DNA of 14,755 nt, taken from NCBI GenBank assembly GCA_044238735.1, contig JBIICS010000070.1, forward strand, positions 1 through 14,755, in the 5' to 3' direction. Source of the stretch: JBIICS01 sp044238735 (lineage in GTDB: Bacteria > Bacteroidota > Bacteroidia > UBA4408). Of the stretch, positions 1-7,060 are shown in pieces. Below the pieces are notes generated by a model, which saw nothing but the letters and a program-made list of their open reading frames with translations, made no database searches and had not been told where the DNA came from. Made by a program: the position numbers and the translations under genes. Position 1 is the first letter of the stretch. Each line of letters starts with the position of its first letter.

Positions 1-1149
1 TAAGGTGTGAACTGCAGTTGGAATTAAACGTAAAATAATCATGCCTTTAGGTATTACAGGATAAACTACCATAGAGCAGAATACATTGTAATTTTCCCGC
101 AGGTCTACAATTAAATTAGTTGCCTCTGGGATACTGCCGTTTAGGTATACTGGAGTAACCGGAGAGTTAGTATCACCAATGTTAAATCCAGCATTTTTAA
201 GACCTGTTTGCAACGCCTCCACTATTTCCCATAATTTATCTTTAAGTTCTGGTTTTGTTCTCATTAATTCCAAGCGTTTTAGAGCACCTATAACAAGTGG
301 CATTGGCAAGGCTTTAGCAAAAATCTGAGAACGCATGTTGTAGCGTAAAAAGTCTACAATATCTGCAGTACTTGCAATAAATCCTCCTATTAAGGCAAAA
401 GATTTTGCGAAAGTACCGAAGTAAACATCAATACCATCTTGAACGCCTTGATGTTCTCCGGTTCCGGCGCCTGTTTTACCCATGGTTCCCAAACCATGTG
501 CATCATCAACCAACAAACGGAAATTGTATTTTTTCTTTAATTCAACAATCTCTTTAAGTTTACCCTGATCGCCACGCATACCAAATACACCCTCGGTAAT
601 TACTAAAATTCCACCACCGGTTTCGGCAGTCATTTTAGTGGCACGTTCCATTTGTTTTTCAAAGCTGTCAATATCATTGTGGGTAAATACAAATCGTTTT
701 CCCATGTGTAATCTAACTCCATCTAAAATACAAGCATGTGATTCGCTGTCGTATACAATTACATCATGACGGTCAACCAATGCATCAATACATGAAACCA
801 TAGCTTGATATCCAAAGTTTACTAAAATGGAATCTTCCTTACCAACAAACGCAGCCAATTCTCTTTCAAGTTGCTCATGATAATCGGAATTACCACTCAT
901 CATTCGAGCTCCCATAGGCAGACCTAATCCAAATTTGGCAGCAGACTCTGCATCTGCTTTTCTAACTTCGGGATGATTAGCTAAGCCTAAATAATTGTTT
1001 AAGCTCCACACCAAACGTTCTTTCCCTCTAAAAACCATGCGATTGCTGATATCGCCCTCAAGTTTAGGGAATGTAAAATATCCGTGTGATTCTTTTGAGT
1101 GTTGGCCTAGAGGCCCACGATTGTTTTTTAATTTTTCAAAAATATCCAT
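1..1149 (-). CDS. Alpha-oxoamine synthase (serine palmitoyltransferase / KBL-like), 3'-truncated by window edge
   Basis: PLP-dependent fold type I enzyme that would condense an amino acid with an acyl-CoA, releasing CO2. The family includes serine palmitoyltransferase, KBL, AONS and ALAS. Read from ATG at 1149, 383 codons stay open to the window edge; roughly the last 30-40 residues are missing. Visible landmarks are the MSGNSDYHEQLE acyl-CoA synthase signature (residues 84-95), SHACILDG with the PLP-stacking His138, VDDAHG with Asp215 and His218, and TFAKSF with the PLP lysine Lys249. The N-terminus (MDIFEKLKNNRGPLGQ) resembles the flavobacterial proteins usually annotated as serine palmitoyltransferase or KBL-like. 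No biotin or threonine-degradation gene lies nearby, so sphingolipid synthesis is the preferred role by inference. Family assignment is firm; the substrate is not settled by sequence. It is transcribed divergently from dsbD with its own promoter. Confidence 0.9.
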   Translation of the reverse strand, partial: MDIFEKLKNNRGPLGQHSKESHGYFTFPKLEGDISNRMVFRGKERLVWSLNNYLGLANHPEVRKADAESAAKFGLGLPMGARMMSGNSDYHEQLERELAAFVGKEDSILVNFGYQAMVSCIDALVDRHDVIVYDSESHACILDGVRLHMGKRFVFTHNDIDSFEKQMERATKMTAETGGGILVITEGVFGMRGDQGKLKEIVELKKKYNFRLLVDDAHGLGTMGKTGAGTGEHQGVQDGIDVYFGTFAKSFALIGGFIASTADIVDFLRYNMRSQIFAKALPMPLVIGALKRLELMRTKPELKDKLWEIVEALQTGLKNAGFNIGDTNSPVTPVYLNGSIPEATNLIVDLRENYNVFCSMVVYPVIPKGMIILRLIPTAVHTL

Positions 1150-1169
1150 TGAAACTGATTTTTAACGTT

Positions 1170-1201
1170 CAAATTTAGAGGTAAAAAAGCGTTCTGTCAA
1201 A
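1170..1201 (-). promoter_or_regulatory. Bacteroidota-type promoter for the alpha-oxoamine synthase gene
   Basis: On the minus strand a TTTG (-33 element, plus-strand 1198-1201) is followed after 20 bp by TAAATTTG (plus-strand 1170-1177), an exact TAnnTTTG -7 box. Transcription would begin near 1164, leaving a leader of about 15 nt before the ATG at 1149. Spacing and position both fit the Bacteroidota sigma factor. Confidence 0.65.
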
Positions 1202-1487
1202 TCTTTATTTAAGATTAAAAGTGTTAATAACCTCAATTTTTATATAAATAATTAAAAAGGTAAATAATGACCAGTCCATTACAAAATCATTACTCGTTTA
1301 ATTTAATGAGGCCATGCTATTTTTTATCTTTTTATTTAGAATAAAAGTGAATCATAATTTTGGTTTGTGCTTATTATTTCGTTTTTCATTTAGCCCCTTA
1401 AATTGGCTCTAAGCAGGTTTATTGTAAGCTTTAAATCGTTCTGGTATTAGCTGTAAACATTCTTTAACAAAATGAGGCGGATTCGGC

Positions 1488-1519
1488 TTTACTTTTATTG
1501 TCTTAAAAGCTTATGTTTG
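1488..1519 (+). promoter_or_regulatory. Candidate dsbD promoter
   Basis: TATGTTTG at 1512-1519 is an exact TAnnTTTG -7 box. Upstream, TTTA at 1488-1491 is one base off the TTTG -33 element with 20 bp spacing. The predicted transcript start near 1525 gives about a 22-nt leader to the ATG at 1547. It would exclude the upstream in-frame ATG at 1472 from this transcript. Confidence 0.45.
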
Positions 1520-1546
1520 TGTTACATTAGAAGAAAATTGGTTAAA

Positions 1547-3601
1547 ATGTTCAAATTAATTTATACTTTTCTCTGCCTTTGTTTAACATCCTTATTTGTA
1601 GGTGCTCAGATTTTAAATCCCGTTAAATGGTCGCATGAAGTTAAATACAATGGAAAAAATTCGGTAACCTTAATTTTTAAGGCTAAAATTGATAAGGGAT
1701 GGCATATATACTCTATGAATCCGGGTGATGGGCCTTTTCCAACTTCCTTTACTTTTACCCCAAGCGCTCAGTATGCGCTGGATGGAAATATATCAGAGGC
1801 AAAACCCAAAAAGGAGTTTGATGAGGGTTTTCAGATGGATGTATTGTATTTTGAAAAAGAGGCCCTTTTTACACAGAATATAAAGATAAAATCAACTAAA
1901 GAATTTAAAATAAATGTTTTAGCAGAGTTTCAGGCCTGCAGTACACAATGCGTGATGCTCGATAATACATTTGAAATTAATGTAAAAGGAGTTTTGCCTG
2001 ATAAAGCGTCCGATTCTAATACACCTGATGAAGGAATTAAAAAGCAAGATGTAAATTCTGCAGTAATTGAAAAGAGCACTGCCGATACTTCTAAAAATCA
2101 GCAACCGGTTGTAAATTCCGATACTATTGAAGTTGATAAACTAAGCGCAAGTATAGTTTCTGAACTTCCGCAAAAGGAGAGAAGTGGTTGGGGAATTTTT
2201 TGGGCCGGATTTTTGGGCGGACTCTTAGCTTTACTAACGCCTTGCGTGTTTCCGATGATACCCATGACCGTTGCTTTTTTTACTAAACGCAGCAAAACCA
2301 AAGCAAAAGGATTAAGTAATGCGCTACTTTATAGCTTTAATATTATTTTTATTTATACGGTTCTAGGATTTATTATTACCAAAGCCCTTGGACCAGATGC
2401 CCTAAATGAACTGGCATCTAACGGGATATTTAATTTTATTTTCTTTATCATTTTATTAGTTTTTGCTATTTCTTTTTTAGGGGCTTTTGAGATTGTTCTT
2501 CCGGCCTCGTTTGTAAATAAAATGGATGCAGCATCGGACAGGGGAGGGTTTATTGGGATCTTTTTTATGGCTTTTACCTTGTCATTAGTTTCATTTTCAT
2601 GTACCGGACCCATAATTGGAACATTATTGGTTGAGGCCGCCGTTAATGGATCTAGTGCGGGACCTTTAATGGGCATGTTTGGTTTTAGTTCTGCTCTGGC
2701 ACTTCCTTTCGGGTTATTTGCAATGTTTCCGGGTTGGTTAAATTCTTTGCCTAAAGCTGGAGGGTGGTTGAACTCAGTTAAAGTTGTTTTAGGCCTATTG
2801 GAATTAGCATTAGCTCTTAAGTTCTTATCTAATGTAGATTTAGCTTATGGTTGGGGTATTTTAACCCGCGAGATTTTTATTGCCCTTTGGGTGGTAATTT
2901 TTGCTTTGCTGGGTTTTTATTTGTTAGGAAAAATAAAATTATCCCACGATAGCGATTTGCCCTTCGTGTCAATTCCACGTCTATTGATGGCTATTGTAAG
3001 TTTTAGTTTTGTGGTTTATTTGGTTCCGGGTATGTGGGGAGCTCCACTTAAGTTAATAAGTGGTTTTCCGCCTCCTTTGCACTATAACGAAGGATGGAAA
3101 TTAGGAAACAAATCGGATCTAAATTCTGAAACTATTCCAGGCACCAACCCTGATCATTGTCCGCACGGTTTAAACTGCTTTCACGATTATCAGTTAGCAC
3201 TTGAGTATGCTAAGAAAGTAAACAAACCTTTAATGATTGATTTTACCGGTAAAACTTGTGTTAATTGCCGAAAAATGGAAGACAACGTATGGTCTGATCC
3301 AAGGGTGTTAGGTATTTTACAGAACGATTATGTATTGGTGTCGTTGTATGTTGACGATAAAACTGATTTGCCTGCAAACGAGCAGTTTATTTCGGCTACA
3401 ACCGGAAAAAAAATTAAAACTATAGGGAATAAATGGAGTAATTTTCAAACCGAAAAATATCAAACAAACTCACAACCATACTATGTTTTGGTGGATAAGA
3501 GTGAAAATAATCTCACAAGCCCGGAATCATACAATCCTGATATACAGAACTATATCAATTTCTTAGAAAAAGGAAAAAAAGAGTTTAAAGCCCGTAATTA
3601 A
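1547..3601 (+). CDS. dsbD: Thiol:disulfide interchange protein, DsbD family (three-domain)
   Basis: Inner-membrane electron carrier that passes reducing equivalents from cytoplasmic thioredoxin to periplasmic substrates such as disulfide isomerases and cytochrome c maturation proteins. The chosen start gives 684 residues with a clean signal peptide (1-20, ending FVGA). An upstream in-frame ATG at 1472 would put 25 basic, Cys-rich residues before it and is rejected. Order: alpha-type Ig-like domain with a Cys pair (CSTQC, 131/135); a polar Ser/Asp/Lys-rich linker (about 150-200); an eight-helix membrane domain (about 206-497) with its redox cysteines in TPCVFPM (233) and SFSCTGP (352); and a C-terminal thioredoxin-like domain with CVNC (571/574). 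Another Cys pair, CPHGLNC (538/544), precedes the thioredoxin domain. All expected redox cysteines are present, so it should be functional. Confidence 0.95.
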   Translation: MFKLIYTFLCLCLTSLFVGAQILNPVKWSHEVKYNGKNSVTLIFKAKIDKGWHIYSMNPGDGPFPTSFTFTPSAQYALDGNISEAKPKKEFDEGFQMDVLYFEKEALFTQNIKIKSTKEFKINVLAEFQACSTQCVMLDNTFEINVKGVLPDKASDSNTPDEGIKKQDVNSAVIEKSTADTSKNQQPVVNSDTIEVDKLSASIVSELPQKERSGWGIFWAGFLGGLLALLTPCVFPMIPMTVAFFTKRSKTKAKGLSNALLYSFNIIFIYTVLGFIITKALGPDALNELASNGIFNFIFFIILLVFAISFLGAFEIVLPASFVNKMDAASDRGGFIGIFFMAFTLSLVSFSCTGPIIGTLLVEAAVNGSSAGPLMGMFGFSSALALPFGLFAMFPGWLNSLPKAGGWLNSVKVVLGLLELALALKFLSNVDLAYGWGILTREIFIALWVVIFALLGFYLLGKIKLSHDSDLPFVSIPRLLMAIVSFSFVVYLVPGMWGAPLKLISGFPPPLHYNEGWKLGNKSDLNSETIPGTNPDHCPHGLNCFHDYQLALEYAKKVNKPLMIDFTGKTCVNCRKMEDNVWSDPRVLGILQNDYVLVSLYVDDKTDLPANEQFISATTGKKIKTIGNKWSNFQTEKYQTNSQPYYVLVDKSENNLTSPESYNPDIQNYINFLEKGKKEFKARN

Positions 3602-3624
3602 AGCAATAAGGGGCTTTGATTTTT
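3587..3624 (+). terminator. Possible weak terminator spanning the dsbD stop
   Basis: AAAGCCC (3587-3593, inside the last dsbD codons) pairs with GGGCTTT (3611-3617) across a 17-nt loop. A short T-run follows (3620-3624). The long loop and the overlap with the stop codon make it weak. Its 3' arm is shared with the -33 element of the next promoter. Confidence 0.3.
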
Positions 3625-3644
3625 CATTATTTCCATTATTTTTG
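3615..3644 (+). promoter_or_regulatory. Bacteroidota-type promoter for the small lipoprotein gene
   Basis: TTTG at 3615-3618, an 18-bp spacer, then TATTTTTG at 3637-3644, an exact TAnnTTTG box. The expected start near 3650 leaves a very short leader before the ATGs at 3658 and 3664. This makes the lipoprotein a separate transcription unit from dsbD, at least in part. Confidence 0.6.
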
Positions 3645-3657
3645 TGAGAAATAAATT

Positions 3658-4110
3658 ATGTACATGAAATTTATCAAATCACTTTCAATTTTTGCTATAA
3701 GTGCTATAGCCCTAACAGCTTGTAATAGGTTTTCTAAAGAACAACGTGTTGCAGAAAAACTAGAAGGTAAATGGTCTGTAAAAAATATTGTTTTGCCAAT
3801 TAAGGGTAAAGATAGTGCGCTAGTTGGTAATGGAAATTGGATCGATTTGCGTTTTGATGATTGTCCAAATGTTAATCAAGCCAATTGTAACATGGCTTTA
3901 ACAATTAAGGTAAGTGAGAATGTTGCTCAGGATAAATACATTCCGGTTGGTTATATTGTTGAAGGAAAAGAAGAGTTGAAACTTTTATGGAATAACGATA
4001 CCTTGTATTTTAAAATTGATGAATATAAAAAAGACGCTTTAAAATTAAGTGGAACTGATTCTGCTTTTTCTGCTCCAAATAATTATGTAATTGAAGCTGA
4101 AAGATTGTAG
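3658..4110 (+). CDS. Small predicted lipoprotein, possibly lipocalin-like
   Basis: 150 residues. A lipoprotein signal peptide is clear: a short basic n-region (KFIKS), a hydrophobic run, then a lipobox ALTAC with the acylated Cys at residue 22. A second ATG at 3664 (residue 3) gives a more typical MKFIKS start and may be the true one, since the promoter leaves almost no leader. After a charged segment comes LEGKWSVKNI (35-44), a pattern common at the first strand of lipocalin-like beta-barrel lipoproteins in Bacteroidota; the rest is alternating and beta-rich. Two cysteines (69 and 77, in DDCPNVNQANC) could form a disulfide, which is suggestive next to DsbD but proves nothing. The fold assignment is a guess and no function is claimed. 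It has its own promoter and a strong terminator. Confidence 0.85.
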   Translation: MYMKFIKSLSIFAISAIALTACNRFSKEQRVAEKLEGKWSVKNIVLPIKGKDSALVGNGNWIDLRFDDCPNVNQANCNMALTIKVSENVAQDKYIPVGYIVEGKEELKLLWNNDTLYFKIDEYKKDALKLSGTDSAFSAPNNYVIEAERL

Positions 4111-4130
4111 TGTAAATCAATCCAAATTAT

Positions 4131-4160
4131 AAACCCCGAGCAATCGGGGTTTTTTGTTTT
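4131..4160 (+). terminator. Rho-independent terminator after the lipoprotein gene
   Basis: A 9-bp perfect stem, AAACCCCGA (4131-4139) with TCGGGGTTT (4144-4152), closes a GCAA tetraloop of the stable GNRA type. The T-run continues through 4155, then G and more T. It sits 20 bp past the stop and separates the lipoprotein from the peptidase-ribD block. Confidence 0.9.
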
Positions 4161-4233
4161 AGTAAAAAGGGAATTAAAACAAATATTCCAATTAGATAAT
4201 TTAGAACACAATTATTATAGGATTTTAAAAAGC

Positions 4234-5142
4234 ATGCTAAAAGAATTTTCATTTTTGATTTTGTGTTTATTTATTATCAATAATACATCCGCGCAGGAGG
4301 TATACGAGGATAAATTTCAGCTTATTTTCGATATCAAAAAGTTTATTGCAGATAGTACCGACTATAAAATTGATACCGCTCAGTTTTATTCAAATTACAA
4401 AACGTTGGATACCGCACTTTATTATTATGTTTATTTAAGTGAACAAGATAAGCTTAAAGTACCCGAAGGTTTTAAAGATTTCACCTTTTTTAATAACGAT
4501 AGTTTAAAGGCTTTCCAATTTTTAGATAAAGTAAAAGAAACTGGAAAGGTCAGCTACTTATACAGAACAGCAGGTAATTCATCAGCAAAAATTAATTTAC
4601 GTTTATTAAGTTATTATAATGAGGAGGTTACATTTATTATTTTTCATGAAGCCACTCATCAATATGTTCAAAAGATTAACATAGACTTACCCTATGAGTT
4701 TAATGAATCGTTGTGTGATGCAATGGGTATTTCCTTGTTAAAAAGATTTGCAAAGTATTATCCTAATTATTTTAATCCGGACGGATTGCTAAATTTCGAG
4801 AAAGCATTAACGTCTATCCATCGTTTAAATATAAATGCTTTATTGGAGTTTAAAGAAAAGCCCCGAAAAGCAGAACAGATCTTTGAAATACTTCAACAAA
4901 AAATTTCTGATTATACAGTCTATTCAGGATTTTTAAGAGAGCGTTATTCAGGAACCATTAATACTGCGTGGATGCTGCGAAATAAATATTATAGCGGCGC
5001 TTACTTTTATTGTAGAATGTTTACCGGATATCCTTCCATTAAATTAACTACCCGCCAGTTAAATTTTGTTTTTGGTAAAGAAAAGAATGAATCTTTGCAA
5101 GGTATGATTGATAAAGATTTATATCTGTTTATGGACAATTAA
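4234..5142 (+). CDS. Secreted HExxH zinc metallopeptidase, putative aminopeptidase (PF10023-like)
   Basis: 302 residues with a cleavable signal peptide (1-20, ending NTSA before QEVY) and no lipobox, so exported to the periplasm or beyond. The zinc site is plain: FHEATH (His138, Glu139, His142), followed by YEFNESL with Glu158 as the likely third ligand. This HExxH plus FNES arrangement, after a stretch leading out of a conserved Tyr/Gly-rich region, resembles the putative aminopeptidase family PF10023 known from Proteobacteria; I recall that pattern and could not search it. The rest is mostly helical. It lies 73 bp after a terminator, starts the block that continues into ribD, and ends 30 bp before the ribD start. 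No clear promoter is visible, only an imperfect TAATTTAG near 4196. Peptidase class is likely; substrate unknown. Confidence 0.85.
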   Translation: MLKEFSFLILCLFIINNTSAQEVYEDKFQLIFDIKKFIADSTDYKIDTAQFYSNYKTLDTALYYYVYLSEQDKLKVPEGFKDFTFFNNDSLKAFQFLDKVKETGKVSYLYRTAGNSSAKINLRLLSYYNEEVTFIIFHEATHQYVQKINIDLPYEFNESLCDAMGISLLKRFAKYYPNYFNPDGLLNFEKALTSIHRLNINALLEFKEKPRKAEQIFEILQQKISDYTVYSGFLRERYSGTINTAWMLRNKYYSGAYFYCRMFTGYPSIKLTTRQLNFVFGKEKNESLQGMIDKDLYLFMDN

Positions 5143-5172
5143 TACAATCAAGAAAACTTCATATAAACTCCA

Positions 5173-6204
5173 TTGGATACCAACAGTACGTATATAAAAC
5201 GATGTTTTGAATTAGCCATTAATGGTGTTGGGTACGTAGCTCCAAATCCACTGGTGGGATGTGTAATTGTATGTGACGGCAACATAATAGGCGAAGGTTA
5301 TCATCAGCAATATGGCGGGCCCCATGCGGAGGTAAATGCTATAAACAGTGTTAAAGATAAATCATTGCTTTCTCGGGCTACTTTGTATGTTAATTTAGAG
5401 CCTTGTTCGCACTTCGGTAAAACACCACCATGTGCTAATTTAATCATCGAAAGTAAAATTCCTAAAGTGGTAATATGTAACACGGATCCGTTTGAATTAG
5501 TATCGGGTAAAGGCATTCAATTATTAAGAAAGCATAATATCGAAGTTATTACTGGTGTTTTGGAAAAAGAAGGTAGGGTTTTAAATAAACGATTTTTTAC
5601 TTGGGTTGAAAAGAAAAGACCGTATGTTATTTTAAAATGGGCTCAAAGTGCGGATGGTTATATTTGGAGCGAGAAACAAAGTAAAATTAGTAATGATTAT
5701 TTTAACATGCTTAATCATTTCTGGCGTACTCATGAGCCTGCTATTCTAATTGGTAAAAACACGGCTCTTATTGATAATCCTCTTTTAACATCTCGTTTGG
5801 TGTATGGCCCAAATCCTAAAAGAATTGTAGTTGATTTTAATCTGGAATTACCTGGCACGCTTAATTTGTTTAATTCAGATGCTGAAACTATTGTTTTAAA
5901 TAATAAAAAGGAAGAGTTGCAAAATAATATTACGTTTAAAAAGATAAGTGATAAAAATACTTCCACTATACTTGATGCTTTGTTCGAGCTTAAAATTCAA
6001 TCGGTTATTATTGAAGGAGGAAGGCAGTTACTTACTTCTTTTATTAATGACGGATTGTGGGATGAGATCAGAAAACTGGAGAGTAATGTGATGTTAAATT
6101 CGGGTGTTGCAGCCCCAAATTTTTCAGGAACTCCGCTAGAAGAAATAAATTTGGATAATAATAAATTATTAATCTTTTTTAATGATGATAAACATACTTC
6201 TTAG
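5173..6204 (+). CDS. ribD: Bifunctional riboflavin biosynthesis deaminase/reductase RibD
   Basis: Catalyses two successive riboflavin steps in the cytoplasm: deamination of the diaminopyrimidinone ribosyl phosphate, then NADPH-dependent reduction of its ribosyl side chain. 343 residues, normal for a two-domain RibD. The N-terminal cytidine-deaminase-like domain (about 1-145) carries the zinc and proton-shuttle motif HAE (51-53) and the PC-C pair in LEPCSHFGKTPPC (Cys78, Cys87). The C-terminal DHFR-like reductase starts at KWAQSADGYI (155-164) and includes the EGGRQLLTSF segment (281-290). The start is TTG at 5173: an in-frame TAA lies at 5164-5166, no ATG lies between, and the deaminase fold needs the residues from YIKRCFEL onward. 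Its 3' end overlaps the next gene by 23 bp, implying co-translation. No FMN riboswitch is seen upstream. Confidence 0.96.
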   Translation: MDTNSTYIKRCFELAINGVGYVAPNPLVGCVIVCDGNIIGEGYHQQYGGPHAEVNAINSVKDKSLLSRATLYVNLEPCSHFGKTPPCANLIIESKIPKVVICNTDPFELVSGKGIQLLRKHNIEVITGVLEKEGRVLNKRFFTWVEKKRPYVILKWAQSADGYIWSEKQSKISNDYFNMLNHFWRTHEPAILIGKNTALIDNPLLTSRLVYGPNPKRIVVDFNLELPGTLNLFNSDAETIVLNNKKEELQNNITFKKISDKNTSTILDALFELKIQSVIIEGGRQLLTSFINDGLWDEIRKLESNVMLNSGVAAPNFSGTPLEEINLDNNKLLIFFNDDKHTS

Positions 6205-7060
6205 TATTCTGTCGAGTATGCTTCTGGCTATAAGCTTTAAGGTGCTTGATAATTTAAAACTAAATGCCTTTCAGGCTATTGTGGCAAATTATTACGTGGC
6301 AGCTACTATGGGTTTTATTACCTCAACTGCTAACATTCCTGTAATTGAATTGCCGAAACAGCCTTGGTTTATAATTGCCTTTATGCTCGGCTTTGTTTTT
6401 ATCTTGATACTAAATATTATATCGGTTACTACTCAGAAATTAGGAATTACCGTTGCTGGTGTTGCCAACAAAATGTCTATCGTAATTCCGGTAGGGGTGG
6501 CGGTAATATTATATGGCGATAGCTTAAATGCAATAAAGGTGTTTGGACTTATACTGGCTCTAATAGCCGTATTTTTAACTTTACAAAAAGACAGTAAAAG
6601 TGCTCCAGAACAATTGGTAGATAAAAAACTCTATATTTTCCCTTTGTTAATCTTCTTCGGTTCGGGGTTAATTGATAGTAGTATTAATTACGCTCAACGT
6701 TATTATTTAGATGATAATACTTTTACACTCTTCCTTTCTGTAATTTTTGGAACTGCCGGAATAATTGGAACATTAACTTTCCTTTATAATTTGGCAATTG
6801 GTAAATTAAGGATTCAGTTAGCTTCATTATTTGCCGGTGTTTTAATTGGCTTCGTTAATTATTTTTCAATGTATTTTGTTATTCGTTGTTTAAACGAAAA
6901 GATATTTTTTCCCTCTGTTTTCTTTCCTGTAAATAACATGGGTATTCTGGCAATCTCAACTTTTGCCGCATTTCTAATATTTAAAGAAAAGCTTTCTAAA
7001 ACTAATTGGATAGGTATTGCGTTAGCCTTATTTTCAATCTTTATAATTGCTTTTGCTTAA
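6182..7060 (+). CDS. EamA/DMT-superfamily permease
   Basis: 292 residues, almost entirely hydrophobic, with about ten predicted membrane helices in two repeats. A polar loop (KDSKSAPEQLVDKK, about 136-149) separates the halves, as in the drug/metabolite transporter superfamily. Features typical of EamA repeats are the GLILALIAVFLTL helix ending the first half and FKEKLSKTNWIGIALALFSI ending the second. It starts inside ribD (ATGATG at 6182 and 6185, either possible) and stops directly against the next ATG. The coupling to ribD makes a flavin or flavin-precursor substrate conceivable, since the riboflavin importer RibN also belongs to this superfamily, but nothing in the sequence fixes the substrate or direction of transport. 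Confidence 0.88.
   Translation: MMINILLSILSSMLLAISFKVLDNLKLNAFQAIVANYYVAATMGFITSTANIPVIELPKQPWFIIAFMLGFVFILILNIISVTTQKLGITVAGVANKMSIVIPVGVAVILYGDSLNAIKVFGLILALIAVFLTLQKDSKSAPEQLVDKKLYIFPLLIFFGSGLIDSSINYAQRYYLDDNTFTLFLSVIFGTAGIIGTLTFLYNLAIGKLRIQLASLFAGVLIGFVNYFSMYFVIRCLNEKIFFPSVFFPVNNMGILAISTFAAFLIFKEKLSKTNWIGIALALFSIFIIAFA

Larger units (their letters stand above)
1150..1546. other. Divergent intergenic region between the synthase gene and dsbD
   Basis: 397 bp of very AT-rich DNA between two diverging genes. It holds the synthase promoter (1170-1201) and two plus-strand TAnnTTTG boxes, at 1355-1362 (no good -33 partner) and at 1512-1519 (the better candidate). A 25-codon in-frame extension of dsbD (1472-1546) is open but judged untranslated. 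An imperfect small hairpin (TTAGCC at 1390-1395 against GGCTCTAA at 1405-1412) is visible but has no T-run. I see no RNA gene or convincing small ORF. Confidence 0.5.

Noticed and set aside
1355..1362. TAATTTTG as the main dsbD promoter
   Set aside because: The -7 box is exact but no TTG or TTTG lies at a fitting distance upstream, and the box at 1512-1519 is better placed.
1390..1412. Imperfect hairpin TTAGCC / GGCTCTAA in the dsbD upstream region
   Set aside because: Short stem with a bulge and no T-run; too weak to call a terminator or riboswitch.
2353..2676. Open frame of 107 codons on the minus strand inside dsbD
   Set aside because: It lies wholly opposite the conserved DsbD membrane domain, has no family pattern, and is explained by codon bias of the real gene.
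5143..5172. Possible FMN riboswitch ahead of ribD
   Set aside because: The gap is only 30 bp, far too short for the conserved RFN element, and none of its motifs is visible.
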